From the NCBI GenBank assembly GCA_947460065.1, contig CANHGF010000036.1:1-12272 (forward strand): 12,272 nucleotides of DNA. The letters run 5' to 3'. Position numbers and translations under genes: made by a program. The notes under the pieces were generated by a model, which saw nothing but the letters and a program-made list of their open reading frames with translations, did not search any database and was not told where the DNA came from. Positions 1 to 5,978 of this stretch are shown here, one piece after another (positions within the stretch are counted from its first letter, which is position 1; each line of letters opens with the position of its first letter). The stretch is from Comamonadaceae bacterium. GTDB taxonomy: Bacteria; Pseudomonadota; Gammaproteobacteria; Burkholderiales; Burkholderiaceae_C.

Positions 1-68
1 TGACCGCTTTGCTGCTGACCATCTTCAGCCAGACCGCCTGGTGGCGCCGCTGGCGTGGCGCCACCTGA
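1..68 (+). CDS. C-terminal tail of an unidentified, probably membrane-associated protein (partial)
   Basis: From base 3 an open frame runs to a TGA at 66-68 and encodes the last 21 residues of a protein that begins outside the window. The visible residues are a hydrophobic run (TALLLTIFSQTAWW) followed by a basic end (RRWRGAT). This is what the last transmembrane helix and positive cytoplasmic tail of an inner-membrane protein would look like. The family cannot be named from so little. The frame itself is only modest evidence, because 21 codons without a stop is common in GC-rich DNA. Confidence 0.4.
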   Translation, partial: TALLLTIFSQTAWWRRWRGAT

Positions 69-427
69 GGCCCGCTAATGGCAAGATTTTTGCTGCGCCG
101 CGTTGGTACAAAGTGAACGGGCTCTAGCTGAGTGCAGCATGCCGGTATCGGCCGAAAGCCAACACCCCAGCCCACTGAACCTAAATCCGGCAGTTGACCG
201 CTCAATTCCGGCGAAAAGATCTTGTCGCGAATGGCCTTTTCGCCCTTTTGGGCCTCATCTTTTGAGGTGAGTCCGCTACGCAAGCGAATTGCACGCCCCG
301 CGCTGGCTTCCTTGCTCGTCGTCGCAGGGGGCGATCCTGCGGCCTCCTCGCGCCTTGCCAGCACGGGCCGCACACTTCGAGCACGTTAAAAGCCGGAACT
401 AGATTAACGCAATTTAAACTGCATTTC
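69..427. other. Intergenic stretch without a convincing gene
   Basis: I see no supported coding region here. A 75-codon minus-strand frame covers 202-429, but its product is rich in Arg, Pro and Cys, resembles no family I know and has no ribosome-binding site. The 3' end, about 385-425, is AT-richer than the surroundings and probably holds the promoter of the downstream GST gene, but no clean -35/-10 pair stands out. A small hairpin (CCTCA, five-base loop, TGAGG, about 252-266) is present without a T-tract. A TCCGGC hexamer occurs twice about 22 bases apart near 187-215; its meaning is unknown. Confidence 0.5.
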
Positions 428-1063
428 ATGTCCCTAGACCTGCAGACAAGTCTTCTCTATACCTACCGCCGCTGCCCTTACGCCATGCGCGCTCGTATGG
501 CTTTGTTGCAAGCGGGCGTGGCCTACCAAGCGCATGAAGTGTCATTGCGCGACAAGCCGCCCGCCATGCTGGCCTTGTCGCCCAAAGGCACGGTGCCGGT
601 GCTGGTCTTACCCAGTGGCCAGGTGTTCGAGCAAAGCATGGACATCATGCGCTGGGCATTTGAGTTAAGGGGTGACTTCGATGGCTGGTGGGCGAGGGCG
701 CAAACACCGCTTAACCAGTCGCTGTGGGCACGGTGTGATGCCGACTTCAAATACCACTTAGACCGCTACAAATACCCACAGCGCTTTAGCGACGCATTGG
801 GTGCTGAGCACCATGCGCAGCAAGCGGTAGCGGCCTTGCTCGAGCCCCTGGAAGCGCAACTTCAAGACCATGTCCAACTGGGCGGAGCCACGCCCTGCGC
901 GGCAGACATAGGCATTTTTCCGTTTGTGCGGCAGTTCGCAGCGGTTCAGCCCGAGGGCTTTGAGGCCCTGCCTTTGCCGGCAGTCAAGGCTTGGCTGGCG
1001 GGGTGGCTTCAAAGCCCCTTGTTTGAGGTGGCGATGAGAAAACTACCCACCTCCATCAACTAG
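428..1063 (+). CDS. Glutathione S-transferase family protein (CPYA motif, glutaredoxin-2-like)
   Basis: This 211-residue cytoplasmic protein has an N-terminal thioredoxin-fold domain (about residues 8-80) and an all-helical C-terminal domain (about 90-205), the usual GST layout and length. The motif RRCPYAMRAR puts a potential catalytic cysteine at residue 16, as in bacterial Cys-type GSTs and glutaredoxin 2. SPKGTVPVL (51-59) contains the cis-proline of the glutathione site, and FEQS (67-70) occupies the place of the usual E-S glutathione-binding turn. It probably catalyses glutathione-dependent thiol transfer or conjugation; the substrate is unknown. The start is the ATG just before the beta-strand leading to CPYA, which fits family alignments, although no Shine-Dalgarno is visible. 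The following vapB operon has its own promoter region, so this gene looks monocistronic. Confidence 0.88.
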   Translation: MSLDLQTSLLYTYRRCPYAMRARMALLQAGVAYQAHEVSLRDKPPAMLALSPKGTVPVLVLPSGQVFEQSMDIMRWAFELRGDFDGWWARAQTPLNQSLWARCDADFKYHLDRYKYPQRFSDALGAEHHAQQAVAALLEPLEAQLQDHVQLGGATPCAADIGIFPFVRQFAAVQPEGFEALPLPAVKAWLAGWLQSPLFEVAMRKLPTSIN

Positions 1064-1133
1064 GGATGAGGGCGGGCGCCAGTGCGCTGGCGTGTTGGCT
1101 GAACGCTGCATTCTTACTTCAGTCAAGCTTAGG

Positions 1134-1158
1134 GATATACAATATAATTTTGTATATC
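1134..1158. promoter_or_regulatory. Palindromic operator/promoter of the vapBC operon
   Basis: A perfect inverted repeat, GATATACAA / TTGTATATC, has 9-bp arms at 1134-1142 and 1150-1158 around a 7-bp centre, and lies 12 bases before the antitoxin ATG. A perfect -10 hexamer TATAAT sits at 1143-1148, inside the spacer. No good -35 is seen about 17 bp upstream. AbrB-type antitoxins commonly autoregulate by binding such palindromes over their own promoter, so this is most simply the VapB/VapBC operator. A Shine-Dalgarno (AGGGGG, 1161-1166) follows. Confidence 0.72.
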
Positions 1159-1170
1159 TTAGGGGGCAAT

Positions 1171-1404
1171 ATGCAAGTCGCCAAGTGGGGTAATTCTCTG
1201 GCCGTCCGATTTCCGGCCAGTTTGGTCGCCGCCTTGCAGCTCAAAGAGGGGGAAGAGGTGGAACTTCATCTGGTGGGCTCGCGGCAGTTTGAAGTCAGTA
1301 AGAAAGCCAGCCCTTCTGAATTGCTCGCCCGCCTGCGCCACCTCCGCGGGCGCTTGCCAGCCGACTTTCATTTCGACCGACTTGAAGCCAACGAGTCGCG
1401 ATGA
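1171..1404 (+). CDS. vapB: VapB-type antitoxin with AbrB/SpoVT-like DNA-binding domain
   Basis: This 77-residue protein begins MQVAKWGNSLAVRFPASLV, the signature of the AbrB/MazE swapped-hairpin fold (about residues 1-45). It is followed by a polar C-terminal tail (about 46-77) of the kind that wraps a toxin partner. It should bind the palindrome directly upstream and neutralise the PIN-domain RNase encoded next. The ATG at 1171 is chosen over an upstream in-frame start at 1066 because it follows AGGGGG at the right spacing, lies after the promoter palindrome and matches the family's N-terminus. Its stop overlaps the toxin start by four bases (ATGA, 1401-1404), the usual translational coupling of such pairs. 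The gene is intact although its toxin gene is interrupted, leaving an apparently orphan antitoxin. Confidence 0.88.
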   Translation: MQVAKWGNSLAVRFPASLVAALQLKEGEEVELHLVGSRQFEVSKKASPSELLARLRHLRGRLPADFHFDRLEANESR

Positions 1405-1469
1405 GTGGCATTTTTCTGGACAGCAACATCGTCTTGTACGTGCTGTCTGCCGATCTGCGTAAAGCCGAC

Positions 1470-1472
1470 ACG
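1470..1472. repeat. Left target-site duplication (ACG)
   Basis: ACG immediately precedes the left end of the IS and is repeated immediately after its right end at 2776-2778. Three-base duplications are typical of the IS3 family. It forms codon 24 of the interrupted toxin. Confidence 0.88.
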
Positions 1473-1506
1473 TGACCTTGCCCCTGAAAAGTGGAGTTCT
1501 TAGCCC
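1473..1506 (+). repeat. Left terminal inverted repeat of the IS
   Basis: Starts TGACCTTGCCCCTG and ends GGAG-T-TCTTAGCCC. Compared with the reverse complement of 2742-2775 it matches at 28 of 34 positions; differences cluster at positions 15-17, 19, 20 and 25. Confidence 0.93.
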
Positions 1507-1537
1507 TTGTTGAAAAATGTGGACAAGGAGCCAAGAC

Positions 1538-1870
1538 ATGACAGAAAAGCACAGGCGTGCCAAATACACGCCAGAGTTCAAGATGGAAGCCGTGCGGCAA
1601 GTGAGCAGTGGCCAGGCCATTGCGGTGGTGGCCAAGGTGCTGGGCATCCCCAGTGCCAGCGTGGGCAACTGGGTTCGCTTGGCGGCCCAGGGGCAGCTCA
1701 GTGGGGTGGGTGCCGATAGTGCTGCAGCCAAAGTCTCGCCCGAGCAAATGGAGCTGGCACGCCTGCGGGCCGAGAACGCTCGCCTGAGGATGGAGCGCGA
1801 CATCGCAAAAAAAGCGGCGGCGTACTTCGCGCAGGACACGCTGCGAGGTACGCCTGGATTTACCAAATGA
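1538..1870 (+). CDS. IS3-family transposase OrfA (HTH and leucine-zipper protein)
   Basis: The 110-residue product opens MTEKHRRAKYTPEFKMEAVR and contains an HTH_Tnp_1-type helix-turn-helix at about residues 8-45 (AVRQVSSGQAIAVVAKVLGI). This is followed by a heptad-type helix (ELARLRAENARLRMERDIAK, about 70-90) that in this family mediates dimerisation. OrfA binds the IS ends and modulates transposition; it also supplies the N-terminus of the OrfAB transposase by -1 frameshifting. The ATG at 1538 is preferred over an upstream start at 1517 because AAGGAG lies at 1525-1530, seven bases before it. Its last four bases overlap the ATG of orfB. Confidence 0.92.
   Translation: MTEKHRRAKYTPEFKMEAVRQVSSGQAIAVVAKVLGIPSASVGNWVRLAAQGQLSGVGADSAAAKVSPEQMELARLRAENARLRMERDIAKKAAAYFAQDTLRGTPGFTK
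1807..1814 (+). other. A7G slippery sequence for programmed -1 frameshifting (OrfA to OrfAB)
   Basis: A run of seven A followed by G lies in orfA as GCA AAA AAA GCG. Slipping back one base moves ribosomes into the orfB frame, which is open from here to the OrfB ATG and reads ...KKSGGVLRAGHAARYAWIYQMRRP. The predicted fusion is about 399 residues (92 from OrfA plus 307). This is the standard IS3-family mechanism; slippage itself is not shown by sequence. Confidence 0.8.
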
Positions 1871-2736
1871 GAAGGCCGTACCCGGTCACTCTGTCCTGTG
1901 AGGTGTTGCAGGTCAGCGCCAGCGGGTATTTCAGCTGGCTGCAGCGGCGCGGCACAACGCCTGGCGGCCCATCCGGGCGCCACAGCGACGAAGCCTTGCT
2001 GGCCCACATCCGGTCCATCCACGCCGAGGTCAAAGCCGAGTACGGCTGGCCACGGATGCACAAGGAACTGCTGGCCAGAGGGATTCGGGTGGGCAAGGAA
2101 CGGGTTCGCCGGCTGATGCAGCAGCACGGCATCAAGGCCAAAACCAAACGCAAGTTCGTGGTTACCACCGACAGTCGGCATAGCCTGCCGGTGGCTGCGG
2201 ACCTGGTACAGCGACGCTTCAATCCCGAGGCCCCCAACCAGCTCTGGTGTGGCGATATCACCTACCTGGCGACCGACGAGGGCTGGCTGTATCTGGCCGC
2301 CGTGATCGACCTGCACAGCCGACAGGTAGTCGGTTGGAGCCTGCAGCCGCACATGCACACAGGCCTGGTCAAGGATGCGTTGGCGATGGCGTGGTGGAGG
2401 CGCCGCCCAACTGCGGGGGCGATCTTCCACAGCGACAGGGGCAGTCAGTACTGCAGCCACGAATTCCAGCAGGCCCTCAAAGGATGGGGCATTCGTTCAT
2501 CAATGAGCCGCAAGGGCAACTGCTGGGACAACGCAGCCGCTGAGAGTTTCTGGGGCCGGCTCAAAGCGGCCAGCGTGCACGGCCACAAGTTCGCCACCCG
2601 CGAGCAGGCCAGGCAAGCTGTGATGGGCTGGATCGCTTTCTACAATCACCGCAGATTGCATTCGTCACTGGGCTACCTCAGCCCCATGCAGTATGAGCAT
2701 CGCTGGTACGAGGCACAGCGTAAAAAGGCCGCGTGA
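1867..2736 (+). CDS. IS3-family transposase OrfB (DDE integrase core)
   Basis: This 289-residue product carries an N-terminal HTH_21-like segment (about 40-95, with EYGWPRMHKEL and GKERVRRLM) and an rve integrase core (about 120-280). The catalytic triad is D130 (WCGDITYL), D190 (IFHSDRGSQYCS) and E226 (NAAAESFWGRLK). There are exactly 35 residues between the second D and the E, and a lysine seven residues after it (K233), the DD(35)E signature of IS3 elements. It cuts and joins the IS ends, normally as the OrfAB fusion. The ATG overlaps the orfA stop (ATGA), so independent start by coupling is also possible. The C-terminal FYNHRRLHSSLGYLSP block is the usual family end. The frame is intact. 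Confidence 0.95.
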   Translation: MRRPYPVTLSCEVLQVSASGYFSWLQRRGTTPGGPSGRHSDEALLAHIRSIHAEVKAEYGWPRMHKELLARGIRVGKERVRRLMQQHGIKAKTKRKFVVTTDSRHSLPVAADLVQRRFNPEAPNQLWCGDITYLATDEGWLYLAAVIDLHSRQVVGWSLQPHMHTGLVKDALAMAWWRRRPTAGAIFHSDRGSQYCSHEFQQALKGWGIRSSMSRKGNCWDNAAAESFWGRLKAASVHGHKFATREQARQAVMGWIAFYNHRRLHSSLGYLSPMQYEHRWYEAQRKKAA

Positions 2737-2741
2737 TCGTT

Positions 2742-2775
2742 GGGCTAAGAGCTCCGTTGAACAGGGGCAAGGTCA
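2742..2775 (-). repeat. Right terminal inverted repeat of the IS
   Basis: Read on the minus strand it begins TGACCTTGCCCCTG and ends CTCTTAGCCC, pairing with 1473-1506. It starts five bases after the orfB stop. Confidence 0.93.
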
Positions 2776-2778
2776 ACG
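2776..2778. repeat. Right target-site duplication (ACG)
   Basis: Second copy of the ACG found at 1470-1472. The interrupted toxin frame continues directly from 2779. Confidence 0.88.
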
Positions 2779-3105
2779 GCTGAAACCCTGCTCGCTCAGC
2801 AGCCGACTATTAGCGTCCAAGTGCTCAACGAAGTCACATCGGTATGCCATCGCAAGCTCAAGATGCCCTGGCCTGAAATACAAGAGACTTTGAATGCCGT
2901 CAAAGCCACTTGCACGGTTGTGCCCCTGACGGTTGAAACACACGCGCAAGCGGTGCAGATAGCCCAGCAACACCAACTGTCGTTTTACGACGCACACATT
3001 CTGTCTGCAGCATTGGCGTGTGGAGCGCACACGCTGATGAGCGAGGACATGCACACCGGCTTGATCGTGCAAGGTTTGGAAATCCTAAATCCATTCTTGG
3101 GCTGA

Positions 3106-3271
3106 TCAGGGTGTCGCTGCGAAGTACTGGCCGCGCTGCCTGCCAGCGGCGATGGCTGGCAAACCAGGCCTGAACGAGACGCTGCACGCCAGCCTGCGCC
3201 GGGCCGGCCGTCTGCCCGGCTGAGCCTTCAAGCCCGCCTCAGCCCCGCCACGGCCCAGCCTAAGTCTTTCC
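3106..3271. other. Gene-free stretch between converging vapC and Nudix genes
   Basis: I see no supported gene. Three inverted repeats occur: TGCCAGC/GCTGGCA (3141-3147 and 3155-3161), GCCGGGC/GCCCGGC (3198-3204 and 3214-3220) and GGCTGAG/CTCAGCC (3218-3224 and 3238-3244). None is followed by a T-tract on either strand, so they are not typical intrinsic terminators, although structured GC-rich RNA at converging 3' ends could still help stop transcription. Confidence 0.5.
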
Positions 3272-3991
3272 TCACGGTCGCGTCACCACCTGCACCTGCG
3301 CCGCCCATTGCACGATGGCGGGCAGGCTGTCGAAAGCGGCCAGAGTTTCGAGCACGCTGCGCTGGGGCGCCATGAGTCGGCTGGCCTCGTCGCTGCTGAG
3401 CATATCGGCTGGGCGTATCCACTGATGGTGCACCGTCTCTATGGTGTCGTGCTCGGCCTGTTGGTCGGCAGCCACGGTGGTCAGGAAGAAGCGGGTGTCA
3501 AAGCGTTTGGGCCGCACCGGCGGGGTGATCCAGTGGGCGATGTAGTGCAGCCGTTTGGCGGCCAGCTGTATGCCCTGTTGCTCGCACATGGCCTTGAGTT
3601 CTACCTCGCCCTGGGCCAGCCGGCGCCGTTGCTCGGCCAGTGCCCGTAAGGCGGGGTGCTGGCTGCCCAGGTCTTGGCCGGCGCTGTCGCAGGCCAGCAG
3701 CAAGCCTGCCTCTTCAAAGCATTCACGGATGGCGGCCACATGGTGATCGAGGCCGCCTGCGGGAAGTTGGAGTTGCGCGCTGGCCTGGGCATCGTTCAGG
3801 CCGTGGCAGATGTCGTGGCATTGGGCGTCGCCGGGGTCCACCAGCCCGCCAGGAAAGACCCAGGCATTGCTGTTTTGGTCGCCCTTGTCAGCGCGGCGCA
3901 GCAGCAAAAGTTGAGGGCCGGCCTTGCTGGGTCGTAGGATGACCAGGGTGGCGGCGCGCCGGATCGGCGCAGATGGGGCAGGGCTGTTCAT
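3272..3991 (-). CDS. NUDT19-like Nudix hydrolase (probable CoA/acyl-CoA diphosphatase)
   Basis: The 239-residue product opens with RRAATLVILR and LLLLRRADKGDQNSNAWVFP, a Nudix-fold start. Its Nudix box is split: FPGG (47-50) is separated by about 38 residues from the metal-binding helix IRECFEEAGLLL (88-99), which retains the RExxxEExG core. An insert at this point and the block HWITPPVRPKRFDTRFFL (153-170) are features of NUDT19-type enzymes, whose characterised members cleave CoA and acyl-CoA to 3',5'-ADP and phosphopantetheine. That would suit an operon of acyl-CoA metabolism, but the activity is inferred. It is the last gene of the minus-strand operon, 36 bases after the enoyl-CoA hydratase stop. 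The ATG at 3991 is preferred; an in-frame TTG at 4012 is possible, and neither has a clear ribosome-binding site. Confidence 0.85.
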   Translation of the reverse strand: MNSPAPSAPIRRAATLVILRPSKAGPQLLLLRRADKGDQNSNAWVFPGGLVDPGDAQCHDICHGLNDAQASAQLQLPAGGLDHHVAAIRECFEEAGLLLACDSAGQDLGSQHPALRALAEQRRRLAQGEVELKAMCEQQGIQLAAKRLHYIAHWITPPVRPKRFDTRFFLTTVAADQQAEHDTIETVHHQWIRPADMLSSDEASRLMAPQRSVLETLAAFDSLPAIVQWAAQVQVVTRP

Positions 3992-4027
3992 GGTGGGGTG
4001 GTCAGCCCGCAAGCGGGACTTGCAGGC

Positions 4028-4792
4028 TCAAACGCCCCGCCATTGTGGCGCACGCCGCTCGGCAAAGGCGGCCGCGCCTTCGCGCGCGTCTTGCGACTTG
4101 AGCACCGGGCCGGTGATGGGCTCTTGCCGGTCGAACATTTCGGCGGTCGGCCAGTCGCGCTGCTCGACGACCACCCGCTTGCTGGCAGCCACCGACATCG
4201 GTGCGTTGGCAATGATGCGCCGGGCCAGTTGCTTGGCCTGCTCCAAGGCCTGGCCGGGCTCGACCAGGGCGTTGAACAGGCCGTAGGGGTAGAGCCGCTC
4301 GGCGGGCACGGTATCGCCGGTCAGCGCCATTTCCATGGCGATGCGCTGAGGAATCAGACGGGGCAGGCGCATCAGGCCGCCGGCGGCGGCGGCCAGGCCG
4401 CGCTTGACCTCGGGCAGACCAAACTGCGCATTGCGGGCGGCCACCACCAGGTCGCACACCAGCATGGACTCAAAGCCACCGGCCAGAGCGTAGCCTTCGA
4501 CAGCCGCGATCAGCGGCTTGGTGGGCGGGGTGCGGGCGATGCCCAGGATGCCGCGGCCTTCGACCCGGGTCACTTCGCCGCGCAAAAACGCTTTGAGGTC
4601 CATGCCCGAGCAGAAGTTGCCGCCGGCACCGGTCAGGATGGCAACGCGCAGCTCGGGGTTGCGCTCGAATTCATCGATGGCTTCGCACACGCCGTAGGAC
4701 ACCGCTCGGTTGACCGCATTGCGTTGATCGGGACGGTTGATGGTGATGATCACCAGCCCGGCGTCGTGCTCGACCAGTACCTCTTTGTCCAT
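4028..4792 (-). CDS. Enoyl-CoA hydratase/isomerase family protein (crotonase fold)
   Basis: This 254-residue cytosolic enzyme has normal crotonase length and order. ITINRPDQRNAV (16-27) and FCSGMDLKAF (60-69, oxyanion hole and CoA pocket) are followed by AAVEGYALAGGFESMLVCDL (96-115). The two acidic residues used by classical enoyl-CoA hydratases are present and spaced 20 apart, E108 (GGFES) and E128 (FGLPEV), so hydration of a 2-enoyl-CoA (or the reverse) is plausible. The family is catalytically diverse and the acyl substrate is not readable. The start ATG at 4792 follows AAGGAA (4798-4803), which overlaps the TAA of the oxidoreductase gene. The nine-base gap supports co-transcription and coupling. 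In context it should act on the CoA ester made by the ligase encoded on the other arm. Confidence 0.9.
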   Translation of the reverse strand: MDKEVLVEHDAGLVIITINRPDQRNAVNRAVSYGVCEAIDEFERNPELRVAILTGAGGNFCSGMDLKAFLRGEVTRVEGRGILGIARTPPTKPLIAAVEGYALAGGFESMLVCDLVVAARNAQFGLPEVKRGLAAAAGGLMRLPRLIPQRIAMEMALTGDTVPAERLYPYGLFNALVEPGQALEQAKQLARRIIANAPMSVAASKRVVVEQRDWPTAEMFDRQEPITGPVLKSQDAREGAAAFAERRAPQWRGV

Positions 4793-4801
4793 AGGGTTTC
4801 C

Positions 4802-5929
4802 TTACTCTTGCGTGAGGACCTGCAGGCGCTCGACCGCCTCCAGGTACTCCATCTGCATGCGCAGCATCACATCCTTGACCGAGGTCTCCTCTTGGATCAT
4901 GCCCACCACTTGGCCGGCCGGAAAGGAGTAGAGCTCCTTGCGCCGGGCTTTGACCACCCGCGCATGCGCTTCGTTGTAGAGGATGCCTTGCAGCGGGGTG
5001 GGCAGGTAGGCCGGCGCACCGGGCTGCTCCCAGGCTTCTGAGAGTTGGCTGCGGATCATGCGCACGGTTTTGCCGGTGCGCGCCTTGCGGCGCACGGCGT
5101 CTTCGGTGCGGGCTTCGAACAGAACTTCTTTCTCGAAGGGGTCGAGCTCGCTTTCGCGGGTGCCCAGCCATACGGTGCCGCACCACACGCCTTGCGCGCC
5201 CAGCGCCAGGCAGGCGGCGATTTGGCTGCCACGGGCAATGCCGCCAGCGGCCAGCACCGCCACTTTGCCAGCGCAGGCTTCAACCACCTGAGGCACCAGC
5301 ACCATGGTGGCGATCTCGCCGGTATGGCCGCCGGCCTCGGTGCCCTGGGCGACGATCACATCGACCCCGGCCTGCATATGGCGGGCCGCATGTTCGGCCT
5401 TGCCGCACATCGCACCGATCACGATCTGGCGCTCGCGCAGCAGGGCGATTACATCCGGCGGGGGCGAGCCCAGCGCGCTGACCACCATTTTGACCTGCGG
5501 GTGCTCGAGCGCCACGGCCAGCAGGCGGCGCGCGCCGTCGGGCGTCATGCTGCCACGGCCTTCGACGATCTCGCGGGTGATGCGCTCGCGCTCGCCGTCG
5601 GGCAGCGGTGGCACCTTCGCGTCGGCTAGCAAGCGGTCCATGAAGGCGCGGTGCTCGCTGGGGATCATGGCGGCCAGGTCTTCGGCGCTGGCCTCTTCAG
5701 CTTGCTTGTCATAAGCGGTGGGAATGATCACATCCACACCGTAGGGCCGTCCGTCCACATGTTCATCGATCCAGCGCAGCTCTGCCTCGAGTTGCTGGGG
5801 TGAGAAGGTGGCTGCGCCCAGTACCCCGAAGCCGCCGGCTTTGGTGACAGCGACCACCACGTCGCGGCAGTGCGAAAAGGCAAAAATCGGCAGCTCGCAG
5901 CCGAGCCGCCTGCACAGAGGGGTTTGCAT
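4802..5929 (-). CDS. Nitronate monooxygenase / 2-nitropropane dioxygenase-like FMN oxidoreductase
   Basis: The 375-residue product is a TIM-barrel FMN enzyme of the nitronate monooxygenase family. It begins LGCELPIFAFSH, followed by AVTKAGGFGVLGAA (27-40). It carries QGTEAGGHTG (195-204), whose H202 corresponds to the family's catalytic histidine, and the phosphate-binding stretch LAAGGIARGSQIAACLALGA (226-245) with WCGTVWLGTRES after it. Proven members oxidise nitronates, but many relatives annotated this way are NAD(P)H-dependent flavin oxidoreductases or enoyl reductase-like enzymes, and the acyl-CoA context makes either possible. It lies 49 bases after the tctC-like gene and nine bases before the enoyl-CoA hydratase, apparently in one operon. 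The Shine-Dalgarno is weak. The insert at about residues 75-125 is longer than in the shortest family members. Confidence 0.87.
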   Translation of the reverse strand: MQTPLCRRLGCELPIFAFSHCRDVVVAVTKAGGFGVLGAATFSPQQLEAELRWIDEHVDGRPYGVDVIIPTAYDKQAEEASAEDLAAMIPSEHRAFMDRLLADAKVPPLPDGERERITREIVEGRGSMTPDGARRLLAVALEHPQVKMVVSALGSPPPDVIALLRERQIVIGAMCGKAEHAARHMQAGVDVIVAQGTEAGGHTGEIATMVLVPQVVEACAGKVAVLAAGGIARGSQIAACLALGAQGVWCGTVWLGTRESELDPFEKEVLFEARTEDAVRRKARTGKTVRMIRSQLSEAWEQPGAPAYLPTPLQGILYNEAHARVVKARRKELYSFPAGQVVGMIQEETSVKDVMLRMQMEYLEAVERLQVLTQE

Positions 5930-5978
5930 GGCTTGTTTTTCTAGTGATGGAGGGCAGCAGCCGGTGGCGCTGCCGGGT

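Larger units (their letters stand above)
1473..2775 (+). mobile_element. Complete IS3-family insertion sequence, 1303 bp
   Basis: The element is bounded by 34-bp imperfect terminal inverted repeats beginning TGACCTTGCCCCTG (28 of 34 positions match) and by a 3-bp ACG target duplication. It carries two overlapping genes, orfA (1538-1870) and orfB (1867-2736), with a slippery A7 run for a fused transposase. OrfB has a complete DD(35)E catalytic triad. Length, TG...CA ends, gene layout and the 3-bp duplication all fit the IS3 family; the OrfA leucine-zipper region resembles the IS3/IS51-type subgroups, but the subgroup was not tested. Both frames are open and the target duplication is perfect, so the copy looks potentially active and recently inserted. 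It lies in the same orientation as vapBC and splits vapC after codon 24. Confidence 0.95.
1401..3105 (+). pseudogene. vapC: PIN-domain toxin (VapC family) interrupted by an IS3-family element
   Basis: The reading frame starts at ATG 1401, overlapping the antitoxin stop, and gives 24 residues (MSGIFLDSNIVLYVLSADLR, then KADT) before running into the IS, where the first base triplet is TGA (1473-1475). The rest of the toxin resumes at 2779 (AETLLAQQPTISVQVLNEV...) and ends at TGA 3103-3105. Joining the ACG codon at 1470-1472 to GCT at 2779 restores an uninterrupted 132-residue protein of normal VapC length. All PIN acidic positions are present: D7 (LDSN), E42 (VLNE), D95 (FYDAH) and D114 (SEDM), with E113 adjacent. 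The family cleaves RNA, often tRNA. As it stands, no functional toxin should be made. A GTG at 2821 could start a C-terminal fragment, but it would lack D7. No further lesions are visible, suggesting recent inactivation. Confidence 0.93.

Noticed and set aside
1066..1170. N-terminal extension of the antitoxin from an upstream start at 1066
   Set aside because: It would run through the promoter palindrome and add 35 residues absent from the family; the ATG at 1171 has a proper ribosome-binding site.
1159..2460. 433-codon minus-strand open frame across the antitoxin and IS
   Set aside because: It is antisense to vapB, orfA and orfB, has no family features and is explained by codon bias of the GC-rich plus-strand genes.
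3150..3223. Small plus-strand frame beginning ATG GCT GGC after the toxin
   Set aside because: It would give only 23 residues, has no ribosome-binding site and matches no small-protein family I know.
3141..3244. GC-rich hairpins as intrinsic terminators of vapC or the Nudix gene
   Set aside because: Stems are 7 bp and no T-tract follows on either strand; such repeats are frequent by chance in GC-rich DNA.
3998..5041. 347-codon plus-strand open frame
   Set aside because: Its product is a Gly/His/Gln-rich shadow opposite the enoyl-CoA hydratase and FMN oxidoreductase genes, both of which have clear family motifs.
5953..5974. Hairpin GGCAGC/GCTGCC between the tctC-like and oxidoreductase genes as an attenuator
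   Set aside because: The stem is only 6 bp with a 10-base loop and no T-run; it could be chance, and the genes otherwise look co-transcribed.
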